From Sphingobium soli (GTDB lineage: Bacteria > Pseudomonadota > Alphaproteobacteria > Sphingomonadales > Sphingomonadaceae), in NCBI RefSeq assembly GCF_020782245.1, contig NZ_JAJGNP010000001.1, positions 1-64,000 on the forward strand: DNA of 64,000 bases. Reading direction: 5' to 3'. A model generated the notes under the pieces. The model was not told where the DNA came from, ran no database searches, and saw only the letters and a program-made list of their open reading frames with translations. A program made the translations under genes and the position numbers. Shown in pieces: positions 23,978 to 33,331 of the stretch. Position 1 is the stretch's first letter; the number at the start of each line of letters is the position of its first letter.

Positions 23978-26241
23978 GGCGTTCCTACAAGGGGCAGGCT
24001 GCGGATGCGCTGGCCAGTCCATGTATAAAGGGCGTTGGCGATGGCGGGAGCCATAAGCGGCGCGACGAGATCGCTGGTGCCGGCGGGATCGGCCGTGCTG
24101 CGGATCATCTCGACGGATACCTCTCCTATGTCGGCCAATCGTGGCAGGTTCATTCGGCCCAGGATAGCGCGGGTCGGGAGGCCGTGCGCATAAGAAACTG
24201 ATGCGCCGGTTGCGAAGGCGAGGCCGAAGACAAGGCCGCTTTCGATATGCTGGCGGGCGATATCGGGATGCACCGGATCGCCAGCGTCGACGGCGGCGAT
24301 GATCCGGCCGACCGAAAGCCGGTCACCCGACATGGACGCTTCCACCATGACGGCGGCATAGGCCCCGTTGATCATGTGCGCCGCCATCCCCTGCCCGCTG
24401 CCGGCCACGCCGCCCTGCCAGCCCCCCATCGCGGCCGCGGTGGTGAGGCAGTGCGCCAGGCGGGGATTGCCGCCCAGCATCTGGATGCGGAAGGACATGG
24501 GCTCGATATTGGCAAGATGCGCCAGTTCGTCGATGAAACTTTCGGTGAAGAAGGTGCCATGCAGACGCGCATTGCCGCGCATGAAGCCAAGCGGCAGGCC
24601 GACATCGGCCGGATAATGATCGATCGCCCAATTGGGAATGGCGTAGGGCGGCACCATGCCCGCGACGGCGAGCCGGTTCGCACTTTCGGCCCCGTCCTGC
24701 GCGGCTTCATGCGGCAGCTTGCCGTCGGCGATGCGCGCCCATGTCTGTGTCATCGCGCAGGGCGCGGCGACCTTTGCCAGCCAGCCTTCGATCGCGCCAT
24801 TGCGCCCGACCTTGGCGGCCATGCGCGCGCGCGCCGGCGCGCTCGGTCGATCCTGGATGACATCTTCCAGCCGCGACCATAGGAGTTGCACCGGTCGCCC
24901 CATGTCACGGGCGATCATTGCGGCCTGAACGCCCACATCCCAGTCCATCGCCCGGCCGAAGGACCCGCCTGCATGGAGCGGATAAAGTGTTACCGCGTCC
25001 CGGGAAAGGCCAAGCGCATCGGCGATGGCATCGCGGGCCAGACCGGGGGCCTGGGTAGCCATCCATATTTCCGCGCCGCCCTCCGTGACGCGCGCGGTGG
25101 CGCAGGGCGGCTCGATCGCGAGATGAAGGGCAGCATCGACCTGATATTCGCTCGCCAATATGGTCGCGCCGTCGAAGACCGGCTCCAGATCGCCTTGCGC
25201 ATAGAGACGGCGGCCCGATGATTTGGAAAATGCCGCCTCCAGCGCAGCGTCGATGCCTTCGCTGCTGACCGCTGTCCCGCGCAGGGTGAAAACAGGGTCG
25301 GCAAGGTCCAGCGCCTTGTTCGCCGCCCACCAGTTGCTTGCCACCGCGGCGACCCAGCGATCCTGCTTCACCAGCTTGAGGAAACCCGTGACGCTACTCG
25401 CAGCACGATCGTCCAGCCCGGCAAGGGTCGCATCGCCAATTGGTCCCTGTCGGATGGATGCGAACACCATGTCAGGGAGGCGGACGTCGGCGGCAAAATT
25501 ATGCGTGCCGTCGATCTTTGATGGCGTGTCCAGACGCGCAAGATCCTGCCCCGCCAGCCGGCCATCCTGTCCCTGCCGGTAAGGCAGGATCGGCGGCAGG
25601 TCGAACGCCATCGCCTCGCCGGCCACATCGCCGATCTTCATCCGCCGCTGCGCCCCATCGGAAATGAGGCCTTCCTGTATGTCGCAGCTTTCCCAGGGAA
25701 TGCTCCAGCGCGCAGCCGCCGCCTTGCACAGCAGAACGCGGGCCGCAGCGCCCGCATCGCGATAGGCGTCATGGAACATCGGGATCGACGTGCCGCCGCC
25801 TGTCAGCATCAGCGCGCTGCGGGTCGCATATTGGTCGATCGCCCAGCGTCCGGCGTCGCCCAGCAGCCGGGTCCAATCGCTGGCCAGCCATTCGCGCGCT
25901 AACAGCTCATTGGCGTAAAGTGGGCTTATCGGCGCGCTTTGCACGGCGACGGTGCGCCAATCCGCGCCCAGTTCGTCCGCCAATATCTGCGGCAGAACCG
26001 TCGTTACCCCTTGCCCCATTTCGGTCTGGGGGACGACAACGATGATCTGGCCCGATCGGTCGATCTTCAGGAAGGCGTTGACGATGGTTTCCGTAGGGCC
26101 GGCAGCGAGGTTGGGCGCGTAGGTGCGCGGCCAGGCGCCCCACGCGAGCAAAAGCCCTGCCGCCGCCCCGCCGCCGATCAGCAGCGTCCGCCTATCGAGG
26201 CCCTTTCCTCTGTCCAATTGCTTCCGCGGTGCGCGCCCCAT
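23974..26241 (-). CDS. Molybdopterin-binding oxidoreductase large subunit (IorB-like)
   Basis: A 755-residue subunit of the xanthine-dehydrogenase family, most like isoquinoline 1-oxidoreductase beta subunit and related aldehyde dehydrogenases. A twin-arginine leader (DRRTLLIGGGAAAGLLLAWG) predicts Tat export. The two-part catalytic region shows TEMGQGVTTVLPQILADELG, EPPCATARVTEGGAEIWMATQAPG, HAGGSFGRAMDWDVG and MEVRI/FRIQMLGGNPR-like segments. The partner [2Fe-2S] subunit (IorA) is not adjacent. The gene is coupled to hemH by an ATGA overlap, an odd partnership. The ATG at 26241 is the likely start; a TTG at 26265 is the alternative. Confidence 0.9.
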   Translation of the reverse strand: MGRAPRKQLDRGKGLDRRTLLIGGGAAAGLLLAWGAWPRTYAPNLAAGPTETIVNAFLKIDRSGQIIVVVPQTEMGQGVTTVLPQILADELGADWRTVAVQSAPISPLYANELLAREWLASDWTRLLGDAGRWAIDQYATRSALMLTGGGTSIPMFHDAYRDAGAAARVLLCKAAAARWSIPWESCDIQEGLISDGAQRRMKIGDVAGEAMAFDLPPILPYRQGQDGRLAGQDLARLDTPSKIDGTHNFAADVRLPDMVFASIRQGPIGDATLAGLDDRAASSVTGFLKLVKQDRWVAAVASNWWAANKALDLADPVFTLRGTAVSSEGIDAALEAAFSKSSGRRLYAQGDLEPVFDGATILASEYQVDAALHLAIEPPCATARVTEGGAEIWMATQAPGLARDAIADALGLSRDAVTLYPLHAGGSFGRAMDWDVGVQAAMIARDMGRPVQLLWSRLEDVIQDRPSAPARARMAAKVGRNGAIEGWLAKVAAPCAMTQTWARIADGKLPHEAAQDGAESANRLAVAGMVPPYAIPNWAIDHYPADVGLPLGFMRGNARLHGTFFTESFIDELAHLANIEPMSFRIQMLGGNPRLAHCLTTAAAMGGWQGGVAGSGQGMAAHMINGAYAAVMVEASMSGDRLSVGRIIAAVDAGDPVHPDIARQHIESGLVFGLAFATGASVSYAHGLPTRAILGRMNLPRLADIGEVSVEMIRSTADPAGTSDLVAPLMAPAIANALYTWTGQRIRSLPLVGTP

Positions 26242-26280
26242 GAGCTGCCTGATACTGGCGCGCAATGCTGCTGCCTAGAG

Positions 26281-26715
26281 CTATTCGGCGCGGATCGGCG
26301 CGACGCCCAGACGGGGAATTTCGATGGCGGGGCAGCGGTCCATCACCACATCCAGGCCAGCCGCCTCCGCACGTGCCGCCGCAGCTTCGTTCACGACGCC
26401 GATCTGCATCCAGACCGCCTTGGCACCCACGGCGATGGCGTCATCCACCGCCTCGCCAGCCGCTTCGCTGCGGCGGAAAATATCCACCATGTCGATCGGC
26501 ACGCCGATGTCTGACAGGCGCCCCCAGACAAATTCGCCATGGACATGCTCGCCCGCCAACTGCGGGTTGACCGGGAGCACGCGATAGCCATGATCCTGAA
26601 GGAAGGCCATGACGCCATAGCTCGGCCGATCCGGCCGATCCGATATGCCAACCAGCGCAATGGTGCGGGTGCGCTCCAGCAGCGCGGCAATATCCTGCGG
26701 GTGGGTAAGCGGCAC
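26281..26715 (-). CDS. CoA-binding domain protein (YccU-like)
   Basis: A 144-residue cytoplasmic Rossmann-like protein of the CoA-binding family: [20 protein letters not shown] (nucleotide loop), [45 protein letters not shown] and C-terminal [12 protein letters not shown]. Members bind CoA, but their physiological role is unclear. The start codon is GTG, preceded by AAGGAGAAAGCC. It lies between the molybdopterin oxidoreductase (40 bases) and the Mrp gene (68 bases), all on the minus strand, so it may share a transcript. Confidence 0.88.
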   Translation of the reverse strand: MPLTHPQDIAALLERTRTIALVGISDRPDRPSYGVMAFLQDHGYRVLPVNPQLAGEHVHGEFVWGRLSDIGVPIDMVDIFRRSEAAGEAVDDAIAVGAKAVWMQIGVVNEAAAARAEAAGLDVVMDRCPAIEIPRLGVAPIRAE

Positions 26716-26782
26716 GGCTTTCTCCTTATCTGGTCAAGACAGAAGATGCACGAGGCGGCCAGACGTTCCCCGTCAGCCCCGA

Positions 26783-27748
26783 TCAGGCGGGCTGGTCCAG
26801 CCACGCCGCCACCTTTTGCCCGATCGCGCGGAAGGCGTCGGCATGGGGGCCTTCGCCTGCCGCCGGCGGATCGCCTGCGTCGGACTGGCGGCGAATATCG
26901 ATGGCGAGCGGCACGCGGCCCAGGAACGGCATGGACAGCGCCGCCGCTTCCCGTTCCGCGCCACCCTGACCGAACGGGTCGGAAATTTCGCCGCAATGGG
27001 GGCAGGCATAGCCCGCCATATTCTCCACCAGCCCCACCATCGGCACGCCGGCCTGCGCGAACAGGCTGACGGCGCGCGTGGCGTCGATGAGGGCGAGGTC
27101 CTGGGGCGTCGACACGATCACCGCACCGGCAGGCTTGTGCTTTTGCACCATCGACAGCTGAATGTCGCCCGTGCCCGGCGGCAGGTCAACGACCAGCAGG
27201 TCCGTATCGCCCCAGTCAGCGTCGATCAGTTGGCCAAGTGCGCCGCTCACCATCGGGCCGCGCCAGGCCAGCGCCTTGCCCGGTTCGACCAGATGCGCCA
27301 TCGACAGCATCGGCACGCCCATCGCGCCGGTGACGGGGATCAGTTTCTTGTCGCGGGCGACCGGCTTTTGATCCTCGCTGCCCATCAGCCGCGCCTGCGA
27401 CGGGCCGTAAATATCGGCATCGACCAACCCGACTTTCAGGCCAAGGCGGCGCAGCGCGATGGCAAGGTTCGCTGACAGCGTCGATTTGCCAACGCCGCCC
27501 TTGCCCGACGCAACGACCAGGATGCGCAGCGGACGACGCTCGGCAGTCATGGCGATCCGCACATCGCTGACGCCGGGCACGGTCAGGCCGCCTTCCCGGA
27601 TGGCCGCGATCAGCCCGTCGCGCTGATCGGGACCAAGGCCGCCCACGTCGAGAGAGAGCATCATCACCCCGTCGCGCAGCCGCGGCGTGCTGGCGCGGCC
27701 ATCGGTCAGGGTCTTCAGGCGGGCGGCGAAATCGTCAAGATCGGTCAT
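26783..27748 (-). CDS. apbC: Iron-sulfur cluster carrier ATPase (Mrp/ApbC)
   Basis: A 321-residue P-loop ATPase that transiently holds and delivers iron-sulfur clusters. It has the deviant Walker A GKGGVGKST (residues ~83-91), LGLKVGLVDADIYGPS, DLPPGTGDIQLS and a C-x-x-C pair in YACPHCGEI for cluster binding. The short N-terminal region (1-70) is a degenerate DUF59-like domain. It is divergent from hflK across 74 bases, with the 3' end facing the CoA-binding gene. Its position next to a molybdenum-iron-sulfur oxidoreductase subunit and ferrochelatase is functionally sensible, although Mrp acts generally. Confidence 0.94.
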   Translation of the reverse strand: MTDLDDFAARLKTLTDGRASTPRLRDGVMMLSLDVGGLGPDQRDGLIAAIREGGLTVPGVSDVRIAMTAERRPLRILVVASGKGGVGKSTLSANLAIALRRLGLKVGLVDADIYGPSQARLMGSEDQKPVARDKKLIPVTGAMGVPMLSMAHLVEPGKALAWRGPMVSGALGQLIDADWGDTDLLVVDLPPGTGDIQLSMVQKHKPAGAVIVSTPQDLALIDATRAVSLFAQAGVPMVGLVENMAGYACPHCGEISDPFGQGGAEREAAALSMPFLGRVPLAIDIRRQSDAGDPPAAGEGPHADAFRAIGQKVAAWLDQPA

Positions 27749-27822
27749 GCCGACGCGCTGTAGGCAAGTTTCGCGCCCATTGGCACTGTTTTTCGGGCGA
27801 GAGCCTTCCTATAGAGGGTGTC

Positions 27823-28950
27823 ATGAGAAGAATTTTCGGGTGGATGCCCGCGATCACAGCGATGGTCCAAGGCCCCTGGGGGGGCAAGAATGACGGACCC
27901 GGCGGGGACGGACCAAAGGACGGCGACGGCGGGCCGCGCAACCCCTGGACTCAACCCGGCAAACCGACCGGCGGCGGGCAGAAGGGTCCTTCCGCGATCG
28001 AAGAACTGTTGCGGCGTGGTCGCGACAGCTTCGGTCAGGGTGGCGGCGGACGCAATGGCGGCTTTGGCGGCATGCCGCCCTCGGCCGCCGGCAAGGCGCT
28101 GTGGCCGATCGCAATCGGCATCATCCTGGTGCTGTGGCTGCTGCTCACAAGCGTGCATCGCATCGGCCCGCAGGAACGCGGCGTCGTGACCTTCGTCGGC
28201 AAATATAGCCGCACGCTGTCCCCGGGGATCAGCCTGACCCTGCCGGCCCCGTTCGAGGCGGTGACGACAGTGGACGTGGAGGAAATCCGCACCATCGACA
28301 TCGGATCGTTGAGCGCGGAAAGCGAAAATCTGGTACTGACCGGCGACCAGAATATCATCGACCTCGCTTATTCGGTACGCTGGAACATCCGCAATCCCGA
28401 ACTCTACCTGTTCCAACTGTCCGACCCTGACGACACGGTGCGCGAAGTGGCGGAAAGCGCGATGCGGGCGGTGCTGGCGAGTGTCAGCCTGGACGACGCG
28501 CTGGGCGCGGGCCGCACCACGATCGAACAGCAGGTCGAACAGCGGATGCAGGAGATATTGGACGGCTATAAATCAGGCATCCGCATCCAGGGCGTCGCGA
28601 TCAAGCAGGCCGACCCGCCGACCGCCGTCAATGACGCGTTCAAGGAAGTGTCGGCCGCACAGCAGACCGCGCAGACCTACCTTAACGAAGCACGCGCCGC
28701 CGCGCAGCAGGTGACGGCCAAGGCGCAGGGCGAGGCCGCCGCCTTCGACAAGGTCTATGAACAATATCGGCTGGCACCCGAAGTGACGCGCCGGCGCATG
28801 TATTATGAAACCATGGAGAGCGTCCTGTCGGATGTCGATAAGACCATCGTCGAGGGGAGCAACGTGACCCCCTATCTGCCGCTGCCCGAAATCAAGCGGC
28901 GCGCGCAGGCGACGCCTGCGCCCGAAGCATCCAGCACGGAGGGCCAGTGA
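27823..28950 (+). CDS. hflK: FtsH modulator HflK
   Basis: An SPFH-family membrane protein of 375 residues. The long Gly/Asn-rich cytoplasmic N-terminus (residues 1-85) is typical of HflK. A membrane helix follows at ~87-106 (ALWPIAIGIILVLWLLLTSV), then the SPFH domain (HRIGPQERGVVTFVGKYSRT to about 300) and a helical tail. With HflC it forms the ring that encloses FtsH and limits its proteolysis of membrane proteins. hflC follows by a TGATG overlap, so stoichiometric translation is expected. The ATG at 27823 is preceded by a weak AGAGG site. Confidence 0.95.
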   Translation: MRRIFGWMPAITAMVQGPWGGKNDGPGGDGPKDGDGGPRNPWTQPGKPTGGGQKGPSAIEELLRRGRDSFGQGGGGRNGGFGGMPPSAAGKALWPIAIGIILVLWLLLTSVHRIGPQERGVVTFVGKYSRTLSPGISLTLPAPFEAVTTVDVEEIRTIDIGSLSAESENLVLTGDQNIIDLAYSVRWNIRNPELYLFQLSDPDDTVREVAESAMRAVLASVSLDDALGAGRTTIEQQVEQRMQEILDGYKSGIRIQGVAIKQADPPTAVNDAFKEVSAAQQTAQTYLNEARAAAQQVTAKAQGEAAAFDKVYEQYRLAPEVTRRRMYYETMESVLSDVDKTIVEGSNVTPYLPLPEIKRRAQATPAPEASSTEGQ

Positions 28951-29798
28951 TGCCCGGATTCCTGCGTCATCCCGTCGCGCTGGCGATCATCGCGCTGGTC
29001 CTGCTGATCATCGTCGGCAGCACGGTCGCGATCGTGCCTGAGACCAAGCAGGGCGTGGTCGTTCGCTTCGGCGACCCCAAATATATCATCAACAGCTATC
29101 GCGCGAGCGAACCCTTTGGAAAGACCGGCGCGGGCATCATCCTGCGCGTGCCTTTCGTCGACCAGATCGTGTGGATCGATAAGCGCGTCCTGTCGGTCGA
29201 GATGGAGCGGCAGCAGGTGCTGTCGACCGATCAGCTGCGGTTGCAGGTCGATGCGTTCGCGCGATACCGCATCGTCGATCCGCTGCGTATGTATATCGCA
29301 GCGGGCAATGAGGAACGGGTGAGCGACGCGCTGCGGCCGATCCTGGGTTCGGCCTTGCGCAACGAACTGGGCAAGCGCCCCTTTGCCGCCCTTCTCAGCC
29401 CTGAGCGGGGCCAGGTGATGGACAATATCGAGGCCGGCCTCAATCGCGTCGCCCGGCAATATGGCGCGCAGATCGTCGACGTGCGGATCAAGCGGGCCGA
29501 CCTGCCCGATGGCGCGCCGCTGGAAAGCGCGTTCAACCGGATGCGCACCGCCCGGTCGCAGGAGGCGCTGACCATCCGCGCGCAAGGCGCCAAGCAGGCG
29601 CAGATCATCCGCGCCGAAGCGGACGCGAACGCTGCCCGCATCTATGCCGAAAGCTATGGCAAGGACCCGCAATTCTACGATTTCTACCGGGCCATGCAGA
29701 GCTACCGCTATACCTTCGCGCCCGAACGCAGCGGCGAGACGAACATCATCCTGTCGCCGGACAATGAATTCCTGCGGCAATTCCAGGGCCGACGTTAA
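28950..29798 (+). CDS. hflC: FtsH modulator HflC
   Basis: The partner of HflK, 282 residues. The N-terminal helix (residues ~7-27, ALAIIALVLLIIVGSTVAI) is followed directly by the SPFH domain (VPETKQGVVVRFGDPKYI, LSVEMERQQVLSTDQLRLQVDAFARYRIVDPL). A coiled Ala/Gln-rich C-terminal stretch contains IRAQGAKQAQIIRAEADANAARIYAE. ATG overlaps the hflK stop as TGATG. degP begins 135 bases downstream but behind its own candidate stress promoter. Confidence 0.95.
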   Translation: MPGFLRHPVALAIIALVLLIIVGSTVAIVPETKQGVVVRFGDPKYIINSYRASEPFGKTGAGIILRVPFVDQIVWIDKRVLSVEMERQQVLSTDQLRLQVDAFARYRIVDPLRMYIAAGNEERVSDALRPILGSALRNELGKRPFAALLSPERGQVMDNIEAGLNRVARQYGAQIVDVRIKRADLPDGAPLESAFNRMRTARSQEALTIRAQGAKQAQIIRAEADANAARIYAESYGKDPQFYDFYRAMQSYRYTFAPERSGETNIILSPDNEFLRQFQGRR

Positions 29799-29827
29799 TC
29801 CCGCTGGCAAAGCGGCTGCTTTGTTAC

Positions 29828-29853
29828 GGAACCAGTGTCATTCAATGAGGGTT
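29828..29853 (+). promoter_or_regulatory. Candidate EcfG (general stress) promoter of degP
   Basis: GGAAC at 29828-29832, 17 bases, then GGTT at 29850-29853. The alphaproteobacterial general-stress sigma factor EcfG recognises GGAAC-N16/17-CGTT; the site matches except C to G in the -10. It lies 80 bases before the degP GTG. Confidence 0.45.
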
Positions 29854-29932
29854 AAGGCAAGGCGGCGCATTTCTCGGCTCTCCCTAGAGTCCCGCCTTCC
29901 ATTTCCTGAAGACCAGAAGAGGACCTTCACGA

Positions 29933-31432
29933 GTGCGTTACGCTTATGCCATCACCGGCGCCCTGCTGCTCGGCGGCACCGCCATCGCCGTCACCACCAG
30001 TTCCAATGTCGGCGCGCAGGTCGCGCAGAATGAAGGCTTGCAGGCCGCAGCGCCCGCCGGCGCTCCCGCTAGCCTGGCCGACATGGTTGAGAAACTGCAA
30101 CCGGCCGTCGTCAACATTTCTACCAAGCAGCGCGTCCAGGTTCAGAACCCCTTTGCCGGCACGCCGTTCGGTAACCTGTTTGGCCAAGGCCAGCCGCAGA
30201 CCCGGCAGGCCCAATCGCTGGGTTCCGGCTTCATCATTTCGGCCGATGGCTATATCGTCACCAACAACCATGTGGTGTCGGCCGGCGCGGAAGGCGCGAG
30301 TGTCGAGCAGATCACCGTGACGATGACCAACCGCGAGGAATATACCGCCAAGCTGGTCGGGCGGGATGCCGCCACCGACATCGCGGTGCTCAAGATCGAG
30401 CCGAAAAAGGCCCTGCCCTTCGTCAAGTTCGGCGACAGCAGCAAGGCGCGCGTGGGCGACTGGGTCGTCGCGATCGGCAATCCCTTCGCGCTGTCGGGCA
30501 CCGTGACAGCGGGCATCATCTCAGCGCTGCATCGTGGCACTGGTGGCACCTACGACAAATTCATCCAGACTGATGCGTCAATCAATCAGGGCAATAGCGG
30601 CGGCCCGATGTTCGACATGCGCGGTAATGTGATCGGCATCAACAGCCAGATCCTGTCCCCTTCGGGTGGCAATGTCGGCATCGGCTTTGCGATCCCGTCG
30701 GAACAGGCAGAACCGATCGTCAGGACACTGATGAAGGGCCAGACCGTCAAGCGCGGTTATCTGGGCGTGCAGATCAGCCCGCTGGGCGAAGACCTGGCCG
30801 AATCGCTGGGGCTGGCCAAGAATAGCGGCGAGTTCATTCAGGGCGTCGAACCAGGCAAGGGCGCGGACAAGGCCGGGATCAAGGCGGGCGACGTGATCGT
30901 CAGCGTCAACGGCCAGGAAGTGAATCCGGACCAGAATCTGTCGTCGATCGTCGCCAATCAGCCGATCGGGTCCAAGGTGCCGATCGTCCTCATTCGCAAC
31001 GGCCAGCGCATGACGGTGACCGCCGTCGTGGGCGAACGACCGCCCGAAGACGAGCTGAACAGCTTCGCCCAGAGCCAGGATGATGAGGATTTCAGCCAGC
31101 AACAGCAGCAGACGCCCGGCAAGGCCGCCGAACAGTCGCTGGGTATCGCAGCGATTCCGTTGACGCCCGGCATCATCCGCCAGCTCGGCATCCCGACCGA
31201 CACGCGCGGCATTGTCATCACGGGGGTCGACGGGTCGACCGACGCGGGTGCCAAGGGGCTGCGCCGGGGCGACGTCATCATTAGCGCCAATAATCGCCCG
31301 GTCACCAGCCAGGCGGAGCTGGACGCACAGGTGAAGGCGGTCGCGGGTCAGGGGCGCAACGCCATCCTGCTGCAGGTGCTGCGTCGCGGCCAGCCGCCGA
31401 TTTTCCTGCCGGTGCGGATGCGCGACAAGTAA
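29933..31432 (+). CDS. Do-family periplasmic serine protease (DegP/DegQ)
   Basis: A 499-residue envelope protease/chaperone. The signal peptide (residues 1-28, MRYAYAITGALLLGGTAIAV) is followed by a trypsin-like domain with catalytic His113 (IVTNNHVV), Asp149 (ATDIAVLKI) and Ser222 (NQGNSGGP). Two PDZ domains begin near LGVQISPLGEDLAESLGL and GIAAIPLTPGIIRQLG. Such proteins clear misfolded periplasmic proteins. The GTG start at 29933 has AGAGGACC upstream. It follows hflKC, forming a protein-quality-control block, and a GGAAC-type promoter suggests stress control. DegP versus DegQ cannot be told by sequence alone. Confidence 0.95.
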   Translation: MRYAYAITGALLLGGTAIAVTTSSNVGAQVAQNEGLQAAAPAGAPASLADMVEKLQPAVVNISTKQRVQVQNPFAGTPFGNLFGQGQPQTRQAQSLGSGFIISADGYIVTNNHVVSAGAEGASVEQITVTMTNREEYTAKLVGRDAATDIAVLKIEPKKALPFVKFGDSSKARVGDWVVAIGNPFALSGTVTAGIISALHRGTGGTYDKFIQTDASINQGNSGGPMFDMRGNVIGINSQILSPSGGNVGIGFAIPSEQAEPIVRTLMKGQTVKRGYLGVQISPLGEDLAESLGLAKNSGEFIQGVEPGKGADKAGIKAGDVIVSVNGQEVNPDQNLSSIVANQPIGSKVPIVLIRNGQRMTVTAVVGERPPEDELNSFAQSQDDEDFSQQQQQTPGKAAEQSLGIAAIPLTPGIIRQLGIPTDTRGIVITGVDGSTDAGAKGLRRGDVIISANNRPVTSQAELDAQVKAVAGQGRNAILLQVLRRGQPPIFLPVRMRDK

Positions 31433-31440
31433 GGGACAAA

Positions 31441-31467
31441 CGCCCTCTCCCCTTGTGGGCGAGGGCG
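31441..31467 (+). terminator. Hairpin after degP
   Basis: CGCCCTC and GAGGGCG pair across a 13-base loop immediately downstream of the degP stop. No T-run follows, so termination is inferred only from position. Confidence 0.4.
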
Positions 31468-31488
31468 ATGTTCGGCTAATTCCGTCAT

Positions 31489-31518
31489 CCCCGCAGGCGC
31501 GGGGGTGGCGGTTTTTTT
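31489..31518 (+). terminator. Short GC hairpin followed by a T-tract before the HerA-like gene
   Basis: CCCCGC-AGGC-GCGGGG forms a small stem-loop, then seven bases and T7. Preceded by GTCATC, it also resembles the widespread TCATCCCCGC extragenic repeat type. It could terminate transcription from degP and lies 14 bases before the next ATG. Confidence 0.4.
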
Positions 31519-31531
31519 GTGGGGGATCGCG

Positions 31532-33142
31532 ATGAGCGACGGACTTTTCATCGGCCTTGGTTCACCGGACAAGGCCGGCGGCGTTCCCCAGACGCTGAAC
31601 CTGCGCCGTGCCAACCGGCATGGCCTGATCGCAGGCGCGACCGGAACCGGCAAGACCGTGACGCTTCAAACCATCGCCGAGGGTTTTTCAGCGCGCGGCG
31701 TGCCCGTTTTCCTGGCCGATGTGAAGGGCGACCTTTCCGGCATCGCGATGGCAGGATCCCCGACCGCGAAGAATGCCGACAAGCTGGTGGCGCGCGCGCG
31801 GGAGGTCGGCGTCACCGACTACAGCTATGCCGATAATCCGGCGATCTTCTGGGATCTTTATGGGCAGCAGGGCCACCCCGTGCGCACGACGGTCAGCGAA
31901 ATGGGGCCGCTGCTGCTGGCGCGGCTCATGGGCCTCAACGACACGCAGGAAGGCGTGCTGTCGATCGCCTTCAAATATGCCGATGACGAAGGGCTGCTGC
32001 TGCTGGACCTAGGCGACCTGCAAGCAATGCTGGCCTATTGCGCCGACCATGCCAGCGAGCTGTCGGCGCGCTACGGCAATGTGAGCAAGGCCAGCGTCGG
32101 CGCGATCCAGCGGCAGCTGTTGCAGCTGGAGACCCAGGGCGGCGATTATTTCTTTGGCGAGCCTGCGCTCGACATCCACGACATGCTTCAGCTGGACGAG
32201 AAAGGGCGCGGCTACATCAATGTGCTGGCCGCCGACAAGCTGATGCAAAGCCCCAAGCTCTACGCCACATTCCTTCTATGGCTGCTGTCCGAACTGTTCG
32301 AAACGCTGCCCGAAGTCGGGGACCCGGAGAAACCCAAGCTGGTCTTCTTCCTCGACGAAGCGCATCTTTTATTCGAAGACGCGCCCAAGGCGCTGACTGA
32401 CAAGATCGAGCAGGTGGTGCGCCTCATTCGATCGAAAGGCGTGGGCGTCTATTTCGTGACGCAGAACCCGATCGACATTCCCGAGGATGTGGCCGGGCAG
32501 CTGGGCAACCGCTTGCAGCATGCACTTCGCGCCTTCACGCCACGCGACCAGAAGGCGATCAAGGCGGCGGCCGACACATTTCGTATCAACCCGGACCTGA
32601 ACGTCGAAACCGCGATCACGGAACTCAAGGTCGGGGAGGCGCTGCTATCCCTGTTGCAGGAGGATGGCGCCCCGGGCGTGGTGCAGCGGACGCTGATCGC
32701 CCCGCCCCGATCCCGATTGGGTCCGATCAATGCCAAGGAGCGTGCGATCATCCAGTCCATTTCCCCGTGCGCCGGCAGATATGACGAGGCGATCGATCGC
32801 GAATCGGCCGAAGAGATATTAGCGGCGCGGGCGGATGCGGCGGCGGCGGCGGCGGCGGCCGAAAAAGCCGAAGCAGAAGCAGAAAAGGCTGCGGCGGCCC
32901 AGGCCAAGCTGGAGGCAAAGCAGCGCGAAGCAGAATTGAAGCGGCAGGCCCGCGAGGCTGCGCGGCCAAGCAATCTGGATCGGGCGATGCAATCGGCCAC
33001 GCGGTCGGCTGCGTCCTCTGTCGGGCGGCAGGTCGCCAATGAACTGGGGCGTGCGGTTTTCGGCGGAGCGTCGCGGCGAAAGTCTTCGGGCAGCATCGCG
33101 GGTCAATTGGTGCGCGGCATTTTGGGCGGCCTGTTCAAATAG
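31532..33142 (+). CDS. HerA-like DUF853 family ATPase
   Basis: A 536-residue P-loop ATPase of the HerA/VirB4-like superfamily (DUF853 family). Walker A GATGTGKT is at residues 35-42, [15 protein letters not shown] follows, and Walker B is in [17 protein letters not shown]; a sensor-like [12 protein letters not shown] comes next. The C-terminal third is an Ala/Glu coiled coil (residues ~435-490) and ends in a Gly/Ser-rich [19 protein letters not shown] segment. HerA relatives act in DNA end processing, but this family's role is unproven. The ATG at 31532 is chosen over a frame from 31505 that would start inside the hairpin/T-tract. Confidence 0.85.
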   Translation: MSDGLFIGLGSPDKAGGVPQTLNLRRANRHGLIAGATGTGKTVTLQTIAEGFSARGVPVFLADVKGDLSGIAMAGSPTAKNADKLVARAREVGVTDYSYADNPAIFWDLYGQQGHPVRTTVSEMGPLLLARLMGLNDTQEGVLSIAFKYADDEGLLLLDLGDLQAMLAYCADHASELSARYGNVSKASVGAIQRQLLQLETQGGDYFFGEPALDIHDMLQLDEKGRGYINVLAADKLMQSPKLYATFLLWLLSELFETLPEVGDPEKPKLVFFLDEAHLLFEDAPKALTDKIEQVVRLIRSKGVGVYFVTQNPIDIPEDVAGQLGNRLQHALRAFTPRDQKAIKAAADTFRINPDLNVETAITELKVGEALLSLLQEDGAPGVVQRTLIAPPRSRLGPINAKERAIIQSISPCAGRYDEAIDRESAEEILAARADAAAAAAAAEKAEAEAEKAAAAQAKLEAKQREAELKRQAREAARPSNLDRAMQSATRSAASSVGRQVANELGRAVFGGASRRKSSGSIAGQLVRGILGGLFK

Positions 33143-33194
33143 AAGCAAGCCGACAGCGAACAGGACACATGCGCGGCTATTTTCAACATGCACT

Positions 33195-33212
33195 CATAGC
33201 CATATGGTTATG
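33195..33212. promoter_or_regulatory. Near-perfect palindrome upstream of the LysM gene
   Basis: CATAGCCATATGGTTATG is palindromic except for one symmetric position, in an AT-leaning 190-base intergenic stretch. It is 120 bases before the 33332 ATG and could be an operator. Confidence 0.35.
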
Positions 33213-33254
33213 GGATCGATGGATGGCGGCTGGCGCGCGATAGGTCGCAGTCAC

Positions 33255-33271
33255 CTAGTCGGTCCGACTAG
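33255..33271. promoter_or_regulatory. Perfect inverted repeat upstream of the LysM gene
   Basis: CTAGTCGG-T-CCGACTAG has two exact 8-base arms around a single base, 60 bases before the LysM-gene ATG. The spacing and symmetry fit a dimeric regulator; no partner is known. Confidence 0.45.
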
Positions 33272-33331
33272 AGACGAGGCGGCCGGCGCCTGAGACTATG
33301 CTGCCCTGACACAACGACAGGAGCAGGGTCG

